A stretch of DNA of 64,000 nt from Terrimonas pollutisoli (GCF_029360765.1 NZ_JARKNA010000005.1:1-64000), one strand, 5' to 3'. Counted from the first letter of the stretch, positions 41,268 through 52,640 are shown. Numbers and translations: made by a program. The notes: generated by a model from the letters alone, not told the origin.

Positions 41268-41354
41268 TATCACCCCAGGGGCTTAATCGCTGAATCTTCA
41301 AAAGGAAGAACTTTGTTTACACATCATTGAAATCATTAAAATAAATAATCGGTC

Positions 41355-43802
41355 ATGCAGGTTTTAAAATTTGGTGGTACATCAGTAGCCAATGCAGATA
41401 ATATCAATAAAGTCATCGCCATTGTAAAGGAGTCAGTAAAAAAAGATAAGACGATAGTAGTTGTTTCGGCACTGGGTGGTGTCACGGATTTACTACTTGG
41501 CGCTGCAGCCCTGGCAGCTGAAGGTGATGAGACCTACAAGAGTAAACTGAACTTACTCGAACAGCGTCATTTGGAAGCGGCCAAACAATTAATACCGGTT
41601 GCCAATCAAAGCCAGTTGTTAAGCCTGGTAAAGAAAAGCTGCAATGAAATCGAAGATATCTGCAACGGTATTTTCTTGCTGCGGGAACTTACACCCCGTT
41701 CAAAAGATCGTATCGGTAGCTATGGAGAATGGCTTTCTTCTCAAATCATTTCTGCAGCATTCAGGGCAGCAGGCGTAGAAAATGTATGGAAAGATACAAG
41801 AGAGCTGATCGTGACTAACGCCAATTTCACCAATGCAGAAGTTGATTTTGCTGCCACCTATCAAAATATCGCTGAATTCTTTCCTCACCAGGATGCATCG
41901 CTCTTTATCGTTCCGGGTTTTATTGCAGCAACAAACAACGGCGTTACCACTACCCTGGGAAGGGGCGGATCCGATTACACTGCTGCTATCATAGCTGCAG
42001 CGTTGACTTCAAAAAACCTGGAGATATGGACAGATGTTAGCGGCATGATGACTGCCGATCCGCGACTGACAGCCAATGCCCGCATTATCCCGCATATCTC
42101 TTATCAGGAGGCGATGGAGTTATCTCACTTCGGTGCTAAGGTTATCTATCCTCCAACCATCCAGCCGGTGATGACAAAAAATATCCCCGTATGGATCAAA
42201 AACACTTTTGCGCCGGAGGACAAGGGAACACTGATCGAGTCAATTGCCAATAAAAATGGAAACATCGTAAGGGGTATTTCCTGCATCAACAATATTGCAT
42301 TATTGAGTCTCGAGGGAAGTGGTATGATCGGCATACCTGGTTTTTCAAAAAGATTGTTTGAAGCATTAAGCAATGAAAAAATCAATGTCATATTAATTAC
42401 TCAAAGCTCATCGGAGCATTCCATCTGCGTAGCGGTAGATGCTATTTCTGCCAGCAAAGCGAAACAGGCTGTCGATTATGCTTTTGCCAATGAGATCGCT
42501 TTGGAAAAAGTGGAGCCGCTGAAAATTGAAATAGAACACTCAATTGTTGCATTAGTGGGAGAAAACATGAAGAGTCACCCCGGTATCAGCGGCCGCATGT
42601 TTAGCGCCATGGGTAGAAATGGTGTCAATATCCGGGCTATTGCACAAGGTTCTTCCGAAAAAAATATTTCTGCGGTTATTGCCACCAATGACGTTCGCAA
42701 AGCAATCAACGTGTTGCACGAAGAGTTTTTTGAAAAAACCTACAAACAAGTCAACCTCTTCATCATTGGCACCGGTAACGTCGGAGGCAAGTTATTAGGT
42801 CAAATAAAACAACAGTTAGGCTTCCTGCAAAAACAAATGCAATTGCAATTAAGAGTAGTGGGATTGTCAAACAGCCGGAAAATGATCTTTAAAGAAGAAG
42901 GCATCGATCCTGCAAAATGGAAAGAACAACTGGAAGAAGCTGACAAGGCTGATCTGCAAACCTTCGTACAGGAGATCATCAATCGCAACCTGCGCAATTC
43001 CATATTTGTTGATATTACTGCCAACGATAAAGTAGCGTCTGTATATGACCAGCTTTTGCAAAAAAGCATCTCGGTCGTTGCCTGCAATAAAATAGCGGCG
43101 TCATCTTCTTTTGATAATTACCGCCGTTTGAAAGACCTGGCAGGTGAATACAATTGCCAGTTCCTGTTTGAAACAAATGTCGGTGCAGGTTTACCTATCA
43201 TCGGAACCCTAAATGACCTGCTCCGCAGTGGTGACAGTGTGCACCAGATTGATGCGGTATTGAGCGGAACATTAAATTTTGTTTTCAATAATTATGACGG
43301 CAAGCAAAAATTTGCTGATGTGGTAAAACAGGCGCAGGATGAGGGCTACACCGAACCCGACCCACGACTGGATTTGAGCGGTACTGATGTAATGCGTAAG
43401 ATCATGATCCTCGCAAGAGAGTCCGGCGAAAAGATTGAAATGAATGACATCGCCAATAGTTCCTTTATGCCAGCTTCATGTATGCAGGGCACGGTTGCTG
43501 ATTTTTATTCAGCCATGGCGAAAGAAGAAGATCATTTCAAAAAATTGTATGACAAAGCAAATGCAGAAGGTTGCAAGTTGAAATTTGTAGCCTCTTATAA
43601 AGATGGAAAAGCTTCAGTAGGCTTGCAACATATCGATCCGAACCACGACCTTTATCATCTTTATGGAAAGGACAATGTCGTGTTGTTTTATACCGACCGG
43701 TACAAAGAGCAACCATTGGTTGTAAAAGGTGCGGGAGCCGGGGCCGAAGTAACAGCCAGCGGTGTTTTTGCCGATATTATCCGTGCTGCAAAACAATCAT
43801 GA
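41355..43802 (+). CDS. thrA: Bifunctional aspartokinase/homoserine dehydrogenase
   Basis: An 815-residue fusion. The aspartokinase half (1-~290) begins with MQVLKFGGTSVANADN and contains TTLGRGGSDYTAAIIAAALT and the ATP-binding WTDVSGMMTADPR. Two ACT domains (about 315-460) follow for feedback control. The homoserine dehydrogenase half (about 465-815) begins with NLFIIGTGNVGGKLLGQI and has NVGAGLPIIGTLNDLLRSGD and the catalytic GTLNFVFNNYD and EPDPRLDLSGTDVMRKIMIL stretches. It catalyses the first and third steps from aspartate to threonine and methionine. The ACT domains imply inhibition by threonine. First structural gene of thrABC behind the leader peptide. Confidence 0.96.
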   Translation: MQVLKFGGTSVANADNINKVIAIVKESVKKDKTIVVVSALGGVTDLLLGAAALAAEGDETYKSKLNLLEQRHLEAAKQLIPVANQSQLLSLVKKSCNEIEDICNGIFLLRELTPRSKDRIGSYGEWLSSQIISAAFRAAGVENVWKDTRELIVTNANFTNAEVDFAATYQNIAEFFPHQDASLFIVPGFIAATNNGVTTTLGRGGSDYTAAIIAAALTSKNLEIWTDVSGMMTADPRLTANARIIPHISYQEAMELSHFGAKVIYPPTIQPVMTKNIPVWIKNTFAPEDKGTLIESIANKNGNIVRGISCINNIALLSLEGSGMIGIPGFSKRLFEALSNEKINVILITQSSSEHSICVAVDAISASKAKQAVDYAFANEIALEKVEPLKIEIEHSIVALVGENMKSHPGISGRMFSAMGRNGVNIRAIAQGSSEKNISAVIATNDVRKAINVLHEEFFEKTYKQVNLFIIGTGNVGGKLLGQIKQQLGFLQKQMQLQLRVVGLSNSRKMIFKEEGIDPAKWKEQLEEADKADLQTFVQEIINRNLRNSIFVDITANDKVASVYDQLLQKSISVVACNKIAASSSFDNYRRLKDLAGEYNCQFLFETNVGAGLPIIGTLNDLLRSGDSVHQIDAVLSGTLNFVFNNYDGKQKFADVVKQAQDEGYTEPDPRLDLSGTDVMRKIMILARESGEKIEMNDIANSSFMPASCMQGTVADFYSAMAKEEDHFKKLYDKANAEGCKLKFVASYKDGKASVGLQHIDPNHDLYHLYGKDNVVLFYTDRYKEQPLVVKGAGAGAEVTASGVFADIIRAAKQS

Positions 43803-43838
43803 CACGCTGCGTTTAAATAAATTTGAAAAATCTGCTGA

Positions 43839-44801
43839 ATGGATAATAAACAGTTTGATGCAAAGGAAGGAGCTATTAAAGTATTTTGCCCGGGTACAGT
43901 TGCCAATCTCGTTTGCGGCTTTGATATTTTAGGATTGGCACTAAGCGATCCAAGTGATATCATGGAAGTAAAATTATTGGATGAGCCAAAGGTGATCATT
44001 CATAATCGTGACAACTATAACTTACCCACGGAGCCAGAAAAAAATGTGGCAGGTGTCGTTTTTTTATCGGCTATGGAAAAAGCTGGCAATAATAAAGGCT
44101 TTGAAGTCATTATCGAAAAACACATTAAGCCCGGAAGTGGCATTGGGTCAAGTGCAGCCAGTGCGGCGGGTGCGGCTGTTGCTGCCAATCATTTATTCGG
44201 AAATATATTTTCGTCTGATGAAGTAGTACAGTTGGCAATGAATGGAGAAAAGCTGGCCTCAGGTGTGAAGCATGCCGACAATATTGCTCCCTGCATCCTG
44301 GGTGGCGTAAGTCTGATTCGCTCCATTCATCCGTTAGATATCGTATCTATTCCTTCGCCTGATTTGCATGTGACCGTTATTCATCCGCAGATAGAAGTAA
44401 GAACATCGGATGCCAGGCAGATATTGCGGCAACAAGTGCTGTTAAAAGATGCAATTCGCCAATGGGGAAATATTGCAGGTCTTGTCACGGGTTTTTTGAA
44501 AAATGATCTTGACCTTATTGGCCGGTCACTCGAAGATGTGATCATTGAACCGGTAAGAAGCATTTTAATACCCGGCTTTGATGAAGTAAAAGCGAAATGC
44601 AAAGAGGCCGGTGCATTAGGTGGTGGTATTTCGGGTTCCGGGCCATCAATATTTATGCTGAGCCGCGATAAAGCAACAGCGCAGGCCGTAGAAAAGGTGA
44701 TGAAGGATGTGTATGACAGGATTGGAATAGATTATCACACCTATGTAACTACCATTAATAAAAATGGCGTACAAATTCAGAACCACGATTTACAAGATTA
44801 A
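43839..44801 (+). CDS. thrB: Homoserine kinase
   Basis: A 320-residue GHMP kinase. IKVFCPGTVANLVCGFDILG is the first strand-loop with the substrate site, PGSGIGSSAASAAGAAVAAN (98-117) is the ATP loop, and GGISGSGPSIFML near 267-279 closes the active site. It phosphorylates homoserine for threonine synthase. It starts 36 bp after thrA and ends 18 bp before thrC, so the three genes form one operon. Length and motif order are normal for the family. Confidence 0.95.
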   Translation: MDNKQFDAKEGAIKVFCPGTVANLVCGFDILGLALSDPSDIMEVKLLDEPKVIIHNRDNYNLPTEPEKNVAGVVFLSAMEKAGNNKGFEVIIEKHIKPGSGIGSSAASAAGAAVAANHLFGNIFSSDEVVQLAMNGEKLASGVKHADNIAPCILGGVSLIRSIHPLDIVSIPSPDLHVTVIHPQIEVRTSDARQILRQQVLLKDAIRQWGNIAGLVTGFLKNDLDLIGRSLEDVIIEPVRSILIPGFDEVKAKCKEAGALGGGISGSGPSIFMLSRDKATAQAVEKVMKDVYDRIGIDYHTYVTTINKNGVQIQNHDLQD

Positions 44802-44819
44802 AAAGATTATAGGGAGACA

Positions 44820-46115
44820 ATGAAATATTACTCTACAAATAAACAATCACCATTAGTTGATTTTAAAGAAGCAGCTATTCAGGGACAGGCGACGGATAAA
44901 GGATTATATTTTCCTGAAAGCATTCCGCAGCTTGACAAGGATTTGATTAATAGTATAGAAAATTTTTCTAATGAAGAGATAGCTTTTCGTGTGATTAAAC
45001 CCTATGTTGGTGACACCATACCGGACGAGAAACTATTCCAGATCGTTAAAGAAACAGTCAGCTTTCCTATACCGCTTGTTAAAGTAAATGATACTATTTC
45101 TTCGTTGGAATTATTTCATGGCCCAACGCTGGCCTTCAAGGATATTGGTGCAAGATTTATGAGCCGTTGTCTTGGCTATTTCTTGCAGGATAATACTAAA
45201 AAGGTTACGGTATTAGTTGCAACATCGGGAGATACCGGCGGTGCTGTTGCCAATGGCTTTTATGGCGTACACGGAATTGATGTAGTGATTCTTTATCCGT
45301 CAGGCAAAGTAAGCCCGGTGCAGGAAAAACAATTAACAACGCTTGGCAAAAATATTCATGCACTGGAAGTACAAGGAACATTTGACGATTGCCAGCAGAT
45401 GGTAAAGCAGGCTTTCACTGATAAAGAACTGAATCAACAATTATTTTTAACTTCAGCCAACTCTATTAATGTTGCAAGATGGCTTCCCCAACAATTCTAT
45501 TATTTCTTTGCTTACAAACAGTGGACAGATAAGAAACATCCGCCGGTAGTTTGTGTGCCCAGTGGAAATTTTGGAAATATCTGTGCAGGCATTTTGGCCA
45601 ACAAGTCCGGCCTGCCAGTTGAACATTTTATTGCGGCTTGCAATGTAAATGATATTGTGAGTGATTATCTCGATACGGCCGTGCTGAAACCAAAGCAGGC
45701 TGTTCCCACACTTAGCAATGCCATGGATGTGGGGAATCCGAGCAATTTTGTAAGAATACTGGAGATATTTCAACACCAATTCCCTGATTTGAAAAATAAG
45801 CTTTCTTCCTATAGTATTTCCGACGAAGACACTCTTGCAACGATTAAAAAAGTGTACGATCAGCATCATTATCTACTGGATCCACATGGTGCGGTTGGCT
45901 ACCTGGCTTTAGAAAAATACCTGGATTCTCATCCTTCTGCGAAAGGAATTTTCCTGGAAACTGCACACCCGGTTAAGTTTCCGGATGCTGTTGAGAGCAC
46001 CACGGGGAAAAAGATTGAAATACCATCCTCCCTGACGACTATCATGGCCAGTGAAAAGAAAAGTGTTCAAATGAAGAATAATTACAATGAGCTGAAAAGT
46101 TATTTACTGAGCTAG
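44820..46115 (+). CDS. thrC: Threonine synthase
   Basis: A 431-residue PLP enzyme of fold type II, class with the N-terminal MKYYSTN motif. LELFHGPTLAFKDIGARFM (97-115) carries the PLP Lys at 107, VLVATSGDTGGAVANGFYG binds the cofactor, and GNFGNICAGILA and SNAMDVGNPSNFVRILEIF follow. HPVKFPDAVESTTG lies near the end. It converts O-phosphohomoserine to threonine, the last step of the operon. The gene ends 65 bp before the first copy of the 117-bp target duplication, so the insertion did not damage it. Confidence 0.96.
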   Translation: MKYYSTNKQSPLVDFKEAAIQGQATDKGLYFPESIPQLDKDLINSIENFSNEEIAFRVIKPYVGDTIPDEKLFQIVKETVSFPIPLVKVNDTISSLELFHGPTLAFKDIGARFMSRCLGYFLQDNTKKVTVLVATSGDTGGAVANGFYGVHGIDVVILYPSGKVSPVQEKQLTTLGKNIHALEVQGTFDDCQQMVKQAFTDKELNQQLFLTSANSINVARWLPQQFYYFFAYKQWTDKKHPPVVCVPSGNFGNICAGILANKSGLPVEHFIAACNVNDIVSDYLDTAVLKPKQAVPTLSNAMDVGNPSNFVRILEIFQHQFPDLKNKLSSYSISDEDTLATIKKVYDQHHYLLDPHGAVGYLALEKYLDSHPSAKGIFLETAHPVKFPDAVESTTGKKIEIPSSLTTIMASEKKSVQMKNNYNELKSYLLS

Positions 46116-46179
46116 GAGGATCAAAGAGTAAAGGAGAAAGAGTAGGGCCTGTTTTGGATAGCAACTTGCATGGGGAAAT

Positions 46180-46296
46180 AGAAGAATAATGGCTTGGCCA
46201 ACTGGCTGGCCTCCGCAGTGCTTCATACGTAAAAATGAATTTTCAACCAACTCTTTCTCTCTTTTTCTCCTTCATCTCTTAGCTATTCTCTCTTTC
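46180..46296. repeat. 117-bp target duplication, left copy
   Basis: Identical over 117 bp to 47968-48084, starting AGAAGAATAATGGCTTGGCC and ending TAGCTATTCTCTCTTTC. The copies directly flank the insertion sequence. The stretch itself is intergenic DNA between thrC and the gene at 48120. Confidence 0.95.
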
Positions 46297-47967
46297 CTGT
46301 TTTGTGCGGTGGTCTGAAAAAAATCAAAAAAATCTGCTGAAACCTTTGCCAGTATTGAGTTCATACTTTTGTATTGGGTGTCCCTGTTGAGTTTGAGGGG
46401 CTTGATTACATTTGAGAATGTTTGTACGCAGAAAGCCTAATCCCAGTGGTGTAATCAGTATCCAAATAATTGATAAAAGCAGTGGCAAGTATGAAGTGTT
46501 CAGAACTGTAGGCAGTTCTGCCGAACCTGCCGAGATTGATTTGTTGGTTAAAAAAGCAAAGCTGGAGATATTAGAGCACACAAAACAAACCGCCTTTCCA
46601 TTTGATCAGCAGGCTGAGCTGGAATTTGCAGATACATTTATCAATCATATTGATTCGCTTGAGTTGGTGGGGCCGGAATTGTTACTGGGAAAAATATTTG
46701 ATGAGATTGGGTTTAATGCAGTTCGGGATGAATTATTCCGCCATTTGGTTATTACCCGGCTTGTGTACCCTGTAAGCAAGCTTAAAACGGTTGACTATTT
46801 ATTTAAATACAAAGGTGTGCAAATAAGTGTGTACCGTATTTACCGCTATTTAGACAAACTGCACGCCAGTCAAAAAGAACTTGTACAGCAAATCAGTTTA
46901 CGGCACACCCTAAAGCTGTTGGGCAATAAAATCGCTGTTGTTTTTTATGATGTAACCACATTGTACTTTGAAGCAGCCGGTGAAGATGATTTTAGAAAAA
47001 CAGGGTTCAGCAAAGACGGCAAACATCAGCAACCACAAATTGTTTTAGGATTACTGGTAAGCGAAGGCGGCTATCCGCTGGATTATGATGTATTTGAAGG
47101 CAATAAATATGAAGGAGACACACTGATACCGGTTATAGAACACTTTGCAGCCAAACACCAACCCGAAGAACTGATAGTAGTGGCAGATGCCGGGCTGTTA
47201 TCCAATAAAAATATAAAAGCATTACAGGCCAAACAATACCAATACATACTGGGAGGCCGGATTAAAAACGAATCTGATGCCATAAAACAAGCTATCCTCT
47301 CATTAGAGCTACGGGATAAGCAAAGTACCGAGCTTATGAAAGAAGACAACAGCCGGCTGATAGTAAATTACAAACAAGCCCGTGCCGACAAGGATGCGCA
47401 TAACAGGAAAAAAGGATTGGAAAGCCTGGAGAAAAAAGTTAAAACAGGAATACTCAGTAAGAACCACATCAATAATAAGGGGTATAATAAATATCTGAAA
47501 TTAGAAGGTAAAGCCGCCATCAAAATAGATTACGAAAAATATAATGACGATGCCAAATGGGACGGGTTGAAGGGATATATCACCAACACCACATTGCCCA
47601 AAGAAACAGTTGTTGAAAAATACAATCAACTGTGGCTAATCGAAAAAGCCTTCAGAATATCCAAGTCCGATTTACAAATCAGGCCGGTTTATCACCATCT
47701 TAAAAAACGAATAGAAGCACACATTTGCATAGCCTTTGCAGCCTGTAAAGTATATAAAGAGCTGGAACGGCAACTGAAAGAATGTAATGGCAAATGGAGT
47801 CCGGAAAAAGCAATAGATATAGTCAAAACAATTTACCGGGTATCTTTCCAAACTCCATACTCAAATAAAATCCATTCCAGACTGCTTATCAAAACCGACG
47901 AGCAGCGCTCAATTGTAAATTTTTTTAACCTGGAAAATTAGCCGGGTGTCCCGGTGCACAAAACAGG
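46297..47967 (+). mobile_element. IS1634-family insertion sequence
   Basis: About 1,671 bp with terminal inverted repeats: CCTGTTTTGTGC (46296-46307) at the left and GCACAAAACAGG (47956-47967) at the right, 12 bp perfect; the first C may belong to the flank. It holds one transposase gene and is bordered by a 117-bp direct repeat. IS1634-family elements are known for long, variable target duplications, so the repeat fits. Perfect copies and an intact gene point to a recent insertion. Confidence 0.92.
46412..47941 (+). CDS. IS1634-family DDE transposase
   Basis: A 509-residue transposase. FYDVTTLYFEAAGEDDFRKT (178-197) holds the first Asp (180), LIVVADAGLLSNKNIKAL (255-271) the second (Asp259), and QLWLIEKAFRISKSDLQIRP (406-425) the Glu (411), with the YREKW-like context of the IS4 clan. 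The N-terminal FVRRKPNPSGVISIQIIDKS stretch and the order of the insert after the second Asp are typical of IS1634. The ATG at 46412 or 46418 may be the start. The stop is 15 bp before the right terminal repeat. No frameshift is seen. Confidence 0.93.
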   Translation: MRMFVRRKPNPSGVISIQIIDKSSGKYEVFRTVGSSAEPAEIDLLVKKAKLEILEHTKQTAFPFDQQAELEFADTFINHIDSLELVGPELLLGKIFDEIGFNAVRDELFRHLVITRLVYPVSKLKTVDYLFKYKGVQISVYRIYRYLDKLHASQKELVQQISLRHTLKLLGNKIAVVFYDVTTLYFEAAGEDDFRKTGFSKDGKHQQPQIVLGLLVSEGGYPLDYDVFEGNKYEGDTLIPVIEHFAAKHQPEELIVVADAGLLSNKNIKALQAKQYQYILGGRIKNESDAIKQAILSLELRDKQSTELMKEDNSRLIVNYKQARADKDAHNRKKGLESLEKKVKTGILSKNHINNKGYNKYLKLEGKAAIKIDYEKYNDDAKWDGLKGYITNTTLPKETVVEKYNQLWLIEKAFRISKSDLQIRPVYHHLKKRIEAHICIAFAACKVYKELERQLKECNGKWSPEKAIDIVKTIYRVSFQTPYSNKIHSRLLIKTDEQRSIVNFFNLEN

Positions 47968-48084
47968 AGAAGAATAATGGCTTGGCCAACTGGCTGGCCT
48001 CCGCAGTGCTTCATACGTAAAAATGAATTTTCAACCAACTCTTTCTCTCTTTTTCTCCTTCATCTCTTAGCTATTCTCTCTTTC
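47968..48084. repeat. 117-bp target duplication, right copy
   Basis: The second copy of the repeat at 46180-46296. It ends 11 bp before the TATCTTTG box of the next gene, so that gene keeps 117 bp of its original upstream DNA despite the insertion. Confidence 0.95.
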
Positions 48085-48095
48085 AAGTCTTATTC

Positions 48096-48103
48096 TATCT
48101 TTG
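48096..48103 (+). promoter_or_regulatory. -7 box of the gene at 48120
   Basis: TATCTTTG fits TAnnTTTG and lies 16 bp before the ATG. The upstream promoter half lies in the right target duplication. Confidence 0.55.
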
Positions 48104-48119
48104 CAGGAAGAATTTTTCT

Positions 48120-48683
48120 ATGCATACCATAGAGCCCTTTTATAACTGGCGACATATTTATGTAAGTGAGGAGGATCAGCTTTCGCCTTTCTATGGCCGG
48201 CAGTATTCTGAATTTGAATTCACTCAAACTGTTTACAACTACTTTATACATCCACAATGGGATGATTTTGGCAGCCGCACCTTATACCTCAAGGTATTGA
48301 TGGCCGATAAAGATGAGAAATATGCCATCATCGAAATGTTAGGAGAATGGAATGATGCAATCGAAAACGATATCATGGAGCTGAAAAGAGAAGTACTTGA
48401 AAAATTCATGTACGAAGGGATGGTGAAATTCATCCTCATCACTGAAAATGTCCTTAATTTTCATAGTGGCGGAGCTGACTATTATGAAGAGCTTTATGAA
48501 GAACTGATGGATGAAAATGGCTGGATCGTTTGTTTGAATATGCCGTCACAAACGCAATATGATTTTAAAAAAGCGCATCTTAACCGGTATATTGAACTGA
48601 TGGAAATTGAAAACTGGCGCACCTATAAACCTTATCATCTTTTTAAGAAAGTAGACAATGAACTGGCTGCACGATTGCAGTAA
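48120..48683 (+). CDS. Conserved hypothetical protein (187 aa)
   Basis: A 187-residue acidic cytosolic protein with no signal peptide or membrane segment. It includes FYNWRHIYVSEEDQLSPFYG, YNYFIHPQWDDFGSRTLYLK, VKFILITENVLNFHSGGADY and YEELYEELMDENGWIVCLNM, with a Trp- and Tyr-rich composition. I recognise it only as a protein common in Bacteroidota upstream of or near succinate dehydrogenase genes; no domain or function can be named. It has its own -7 box and ends 183 bp before sdhC. Confidence 0.75.
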   Translation: MHTIEPFYNWRHIYVSEEDQLSPFYGRQYSEFEFTQTVYNYFIHPQWDDFGSRTLYLKVLMADKDEKYAIIEMLGEWNDAIENDIMELKREVLEKFMYEGMVKFILITENVLNFHSGGADYYEELYEELMDENGWIVCLNMPSQTQYDFKKAHLNRYIELMEIENWRTYKPYHLFKKVDNELAARLQ

Positions 48684-48731
48684 ATATTAGCCAAAACAAT
48701 AAACTTACAGTTGTTTTGCCTGCAAATTTTT

Positions 48732-48765
48732 TTTGTCATTGTTTGGTCATTGGATACTATTTTTG
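48732..48765 (+). promoter_or_regulatory. Promoter of the sdh operon
   Basis: TTTG (48732-48735), 22-nt spacer, TATTTTTG (48758-48765), matching the -33/-7 pattern of Bacteroidota primary promoters. The leader to the sdhC ATG at 48867 would be about 95 nt. Confidence 0.55.
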
Positions 48766-48866
48766 CGCAAAATTGAACAACCAAATTGATGATTGCTTAT
48801 GAAAGACCCCGGTCATTTATAGCAACACGCTAAATATCTGGCAACAGGTAAAACAAATATTACAAG

Positions 48867-49556
48867 ATGAAATGGTCTGAATTTCTCAAGTCTGCAGTCG
48901 GCAAGAAGTTAGTAATGGGTTTGACGGGTTTGTTTCTTATTTCTTTTCTGGTAGTACATGTTGGAGTAAATGCCTGTATCTGGGCTAATGATGGCGGAGT
49001 TATGTTTAACAAAGCCGCTCACTTTATGGGTGCCACTGTTGTTATCCGCATCATGGAGGTTGGGCTTTTTCTGGGTATTTTCCTCCATATCATACAAGGC
49101 TACCTGTTGACAGCAAGCAACCAATCCAAAAGAAAAGTAGGGTACGCTGTGCCTATGGGAAACCAGGGCAGTAAATGGTATAGCCGCAGCATGGGATTGT
49201 TGGGCACCATTCTTTTATTGTTTTTCATTTTGCACTGGTGGCAGTTTTGGATTCCTTCACGTTTCACAGGTATCCCGGGTCCTGAAATGGAATTAGAAGG
49301 TGGAAGAACAGTTCATAATATGTTTGCATTAATGAAGTTTACATTTAGTGAGTTGTGGGTAGTGATCGTATACGTTGTGGCTTGTTTTTCTCTTTTCTGG
49401 CATTTACTACACGGCTTTCAGAGTTCATTCAGAACTTTGGGCCTGTCGAACACACGTCACATTGCAGTAGTTCAGTCACTTGGTGTTAGCTTTTCCGTCG
49501 TCGTTTCATTGGCATTTGCGATGATGCCGGTAAGTATGTATTTGGGTTGGGTGTAA
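48867..49556 (+). CDS. sdhC: Succinate dehydrogenase/fumarate reductase cytochrome b subunit
   Basis: A 229-residue membrane protein with five helices: about 16-38, 63-84, 109-130, 159-180 and 204-226. LVMGLTGLFLISFLVVHVGV (15-34) holds a heme-ligand His, and LGIFLHIIQGYLLTASNQSK and LFWHLLHGFQSSFRTLG hold others, giving the two-heme pattern of the single-subunit B-type quinone reductase found in Bacteroidota and Wolinella. It anchors SdhAB in the inner membrane and passes electrons to menaquinone. Unusually, 293 bp of repeat-bearing DNA separate it from sdhA. Confidence 0.92.
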   Translation: MKWSEFLKSAVGKKLVMGLTGLFLISFLVVHVGVNACIWANDGGVMFNKAAHFMGATVVIRIMEVGLFLGIFLHIIQGYLLTASNQSKRKVGYAVPMGNQGSKWYSRSMGLLGTILLLFFILHWWQFWIPSRFTGIPGPEMELEGGRTVHNMFALMKFTFSELWVVIVYVVACFSLFWHLLHGFQSSFRTLGLSNTRHIAVVQSLGVSFSVVVSLAFAMMPVSMYLGWV

Positions 49557-49849
49557 GGGTGGCCCCCTCTAAAATCTCTCCGCCGATTGGCGGAAGACTT
49601 GCAAAGCACAGCCCAAGCTTTTCGAAAAACGCTGCAATAGATCGAAATCTTCGAAAATGGTGAGTAGAGATATAAAGCTGATGTGGTATTTGTGAAGTTT
49701 GGAACTGCAATTCAGCGCCGCTCCCTCCCTTTGGGGGAGGGAGAAGGGGAGAGGCCGAGTAGCGAACAGAACGATGAAGAGTGCGACGCAAGGGACGATG
49801 AGCAGTGATTCAAAAGCCGGTACAAAAAATAATTTTTTAAAAGAACAAT
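49557..49849. repeat. Repeat-bearing gap inside the sdh operon
   Basis: No gene. CTCCCTCCC (49721-49729) and GGGAGGGAG (49735-49743) form a 9-bp hairpin, followed by GAAGGGGAGAGGC, similar to the REP-like copies at 2030 and 35748. CCGCCGATTGGCGG (about 49579-49592) is another palindrome. The 3' part (GAGTGCGACGCAAGGGACGA and nearby bases) looks like a dispersed unit. Confidence 0.5.
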
Positions 49850-51826
<1,977 letters not shown>

Positions 51827-51851
51827 TTTTAAACGAAGAATATTTTTGTTT

Positions 51852-52619
51852 ATGGAACATTACTTGATGAATCTTAAGTTGAAAGTGTGGAGGCAGAAAA
51901 ATGCAAAGAGCCCGGGTCGTTTTGAATTATTTGAGGTATCTGGTATTTCTTCCGAAATGTCTTTTTTGGAAATGTTTGATGTACTAAATGAAAAGTTGAT
52001 CAGCGAAGGAAAAGATCCTATTGCTTTTGATCATGACTGCCGCGAAGGTATTTGCGGGGCCTGTTCGATGTATATCAATGGCCGGCCACATGGTCCATGG
52101 CATGCTAATACTACCTGCCAATTACACATGCGGGCCTACAAAGATGGTGATACCATTACGGTAGAACCCTGGAGAGCCAATTCATTTCCGGTTATAAAAG
52201 ATTTAATGGTAAACCGGGATGCGTTTGATCGCATTATACAAGCCGGGGGTTATATTTCAGTCAACACCGGTAATGCCGTCGACGCCAATGCCATTCCTGT
52301 TGAGAAAGATAAAGCGGACGATGCGTTTGCATCAGCCGCCTGTATAGGTTGTGGTGCTTGTGTGGCAGCGTGTAAAAATTCATCGGCCTTATTATTTGTA
52401 TCAGCCAAAGTAAGCCACCTGGCCTTGCTGCCACAGGGTGATCCTGAAAGAAAAAAACGTGTGGTGAGTATGGTTGCTCAAATGGACAAGGAAGGTTTTG
52501 GATCCTGTACCAATACCGGCGCCTGCGAAGCAGTATGCCCTAAAGAAATTTCCATCACCAATATTGCCCGCCTGAATGCTGAATACATGCTGGCAGGTGT
52601 TACTGCTGATAATAAATAA
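51852..52619 (+). CDS. sdhB: Succinate dehydrogenase/fumarate reductase iron-sulfur subunit
   Basis: A 255-residue iron-sulfur protein. Cys63, Cys68 and Cys71 in [20 protein letters not shown], with a further Cys near 89, bind the [2Fe-2S] cluster. [18 protein letters not shown] (163-180) and [17 protein letters not shown] (218-234) supply Cys for the two further clusters. It carries electrons from the SdhA flavin to the SdhC hemes. The ATG at 51852 ([15 protein letters not shown]) is preferred to an upstream in-frame ATG inside the sdhA end. A clear terminator follows at 52641. Confidence 0.96.
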   Translation: MEHYLMNLKLKVWRQKNAKSPGRFELFEVSGISSEMSFLEMFDVLNEKLISEGKDPIAFDHDCREGICGACSMYINGRPHGPWHANTTCQLHMRAYKDGDTITVEPWRANSFPVIKDLMVNRDAFDRIIQAGGYISVNTGNAVDANAIPVEKDKADDAFASAACIGCGACVAACKNSSALLFVSAKVSHLALLPQGDPERKKRVVSMVAQMDKEGFGSCTNTGACEAVCPKEISITNIARLNAEYMLAGVTADNK

Positions 52620-52640
52620 AAATTTTCTTCTTATTTTTTG

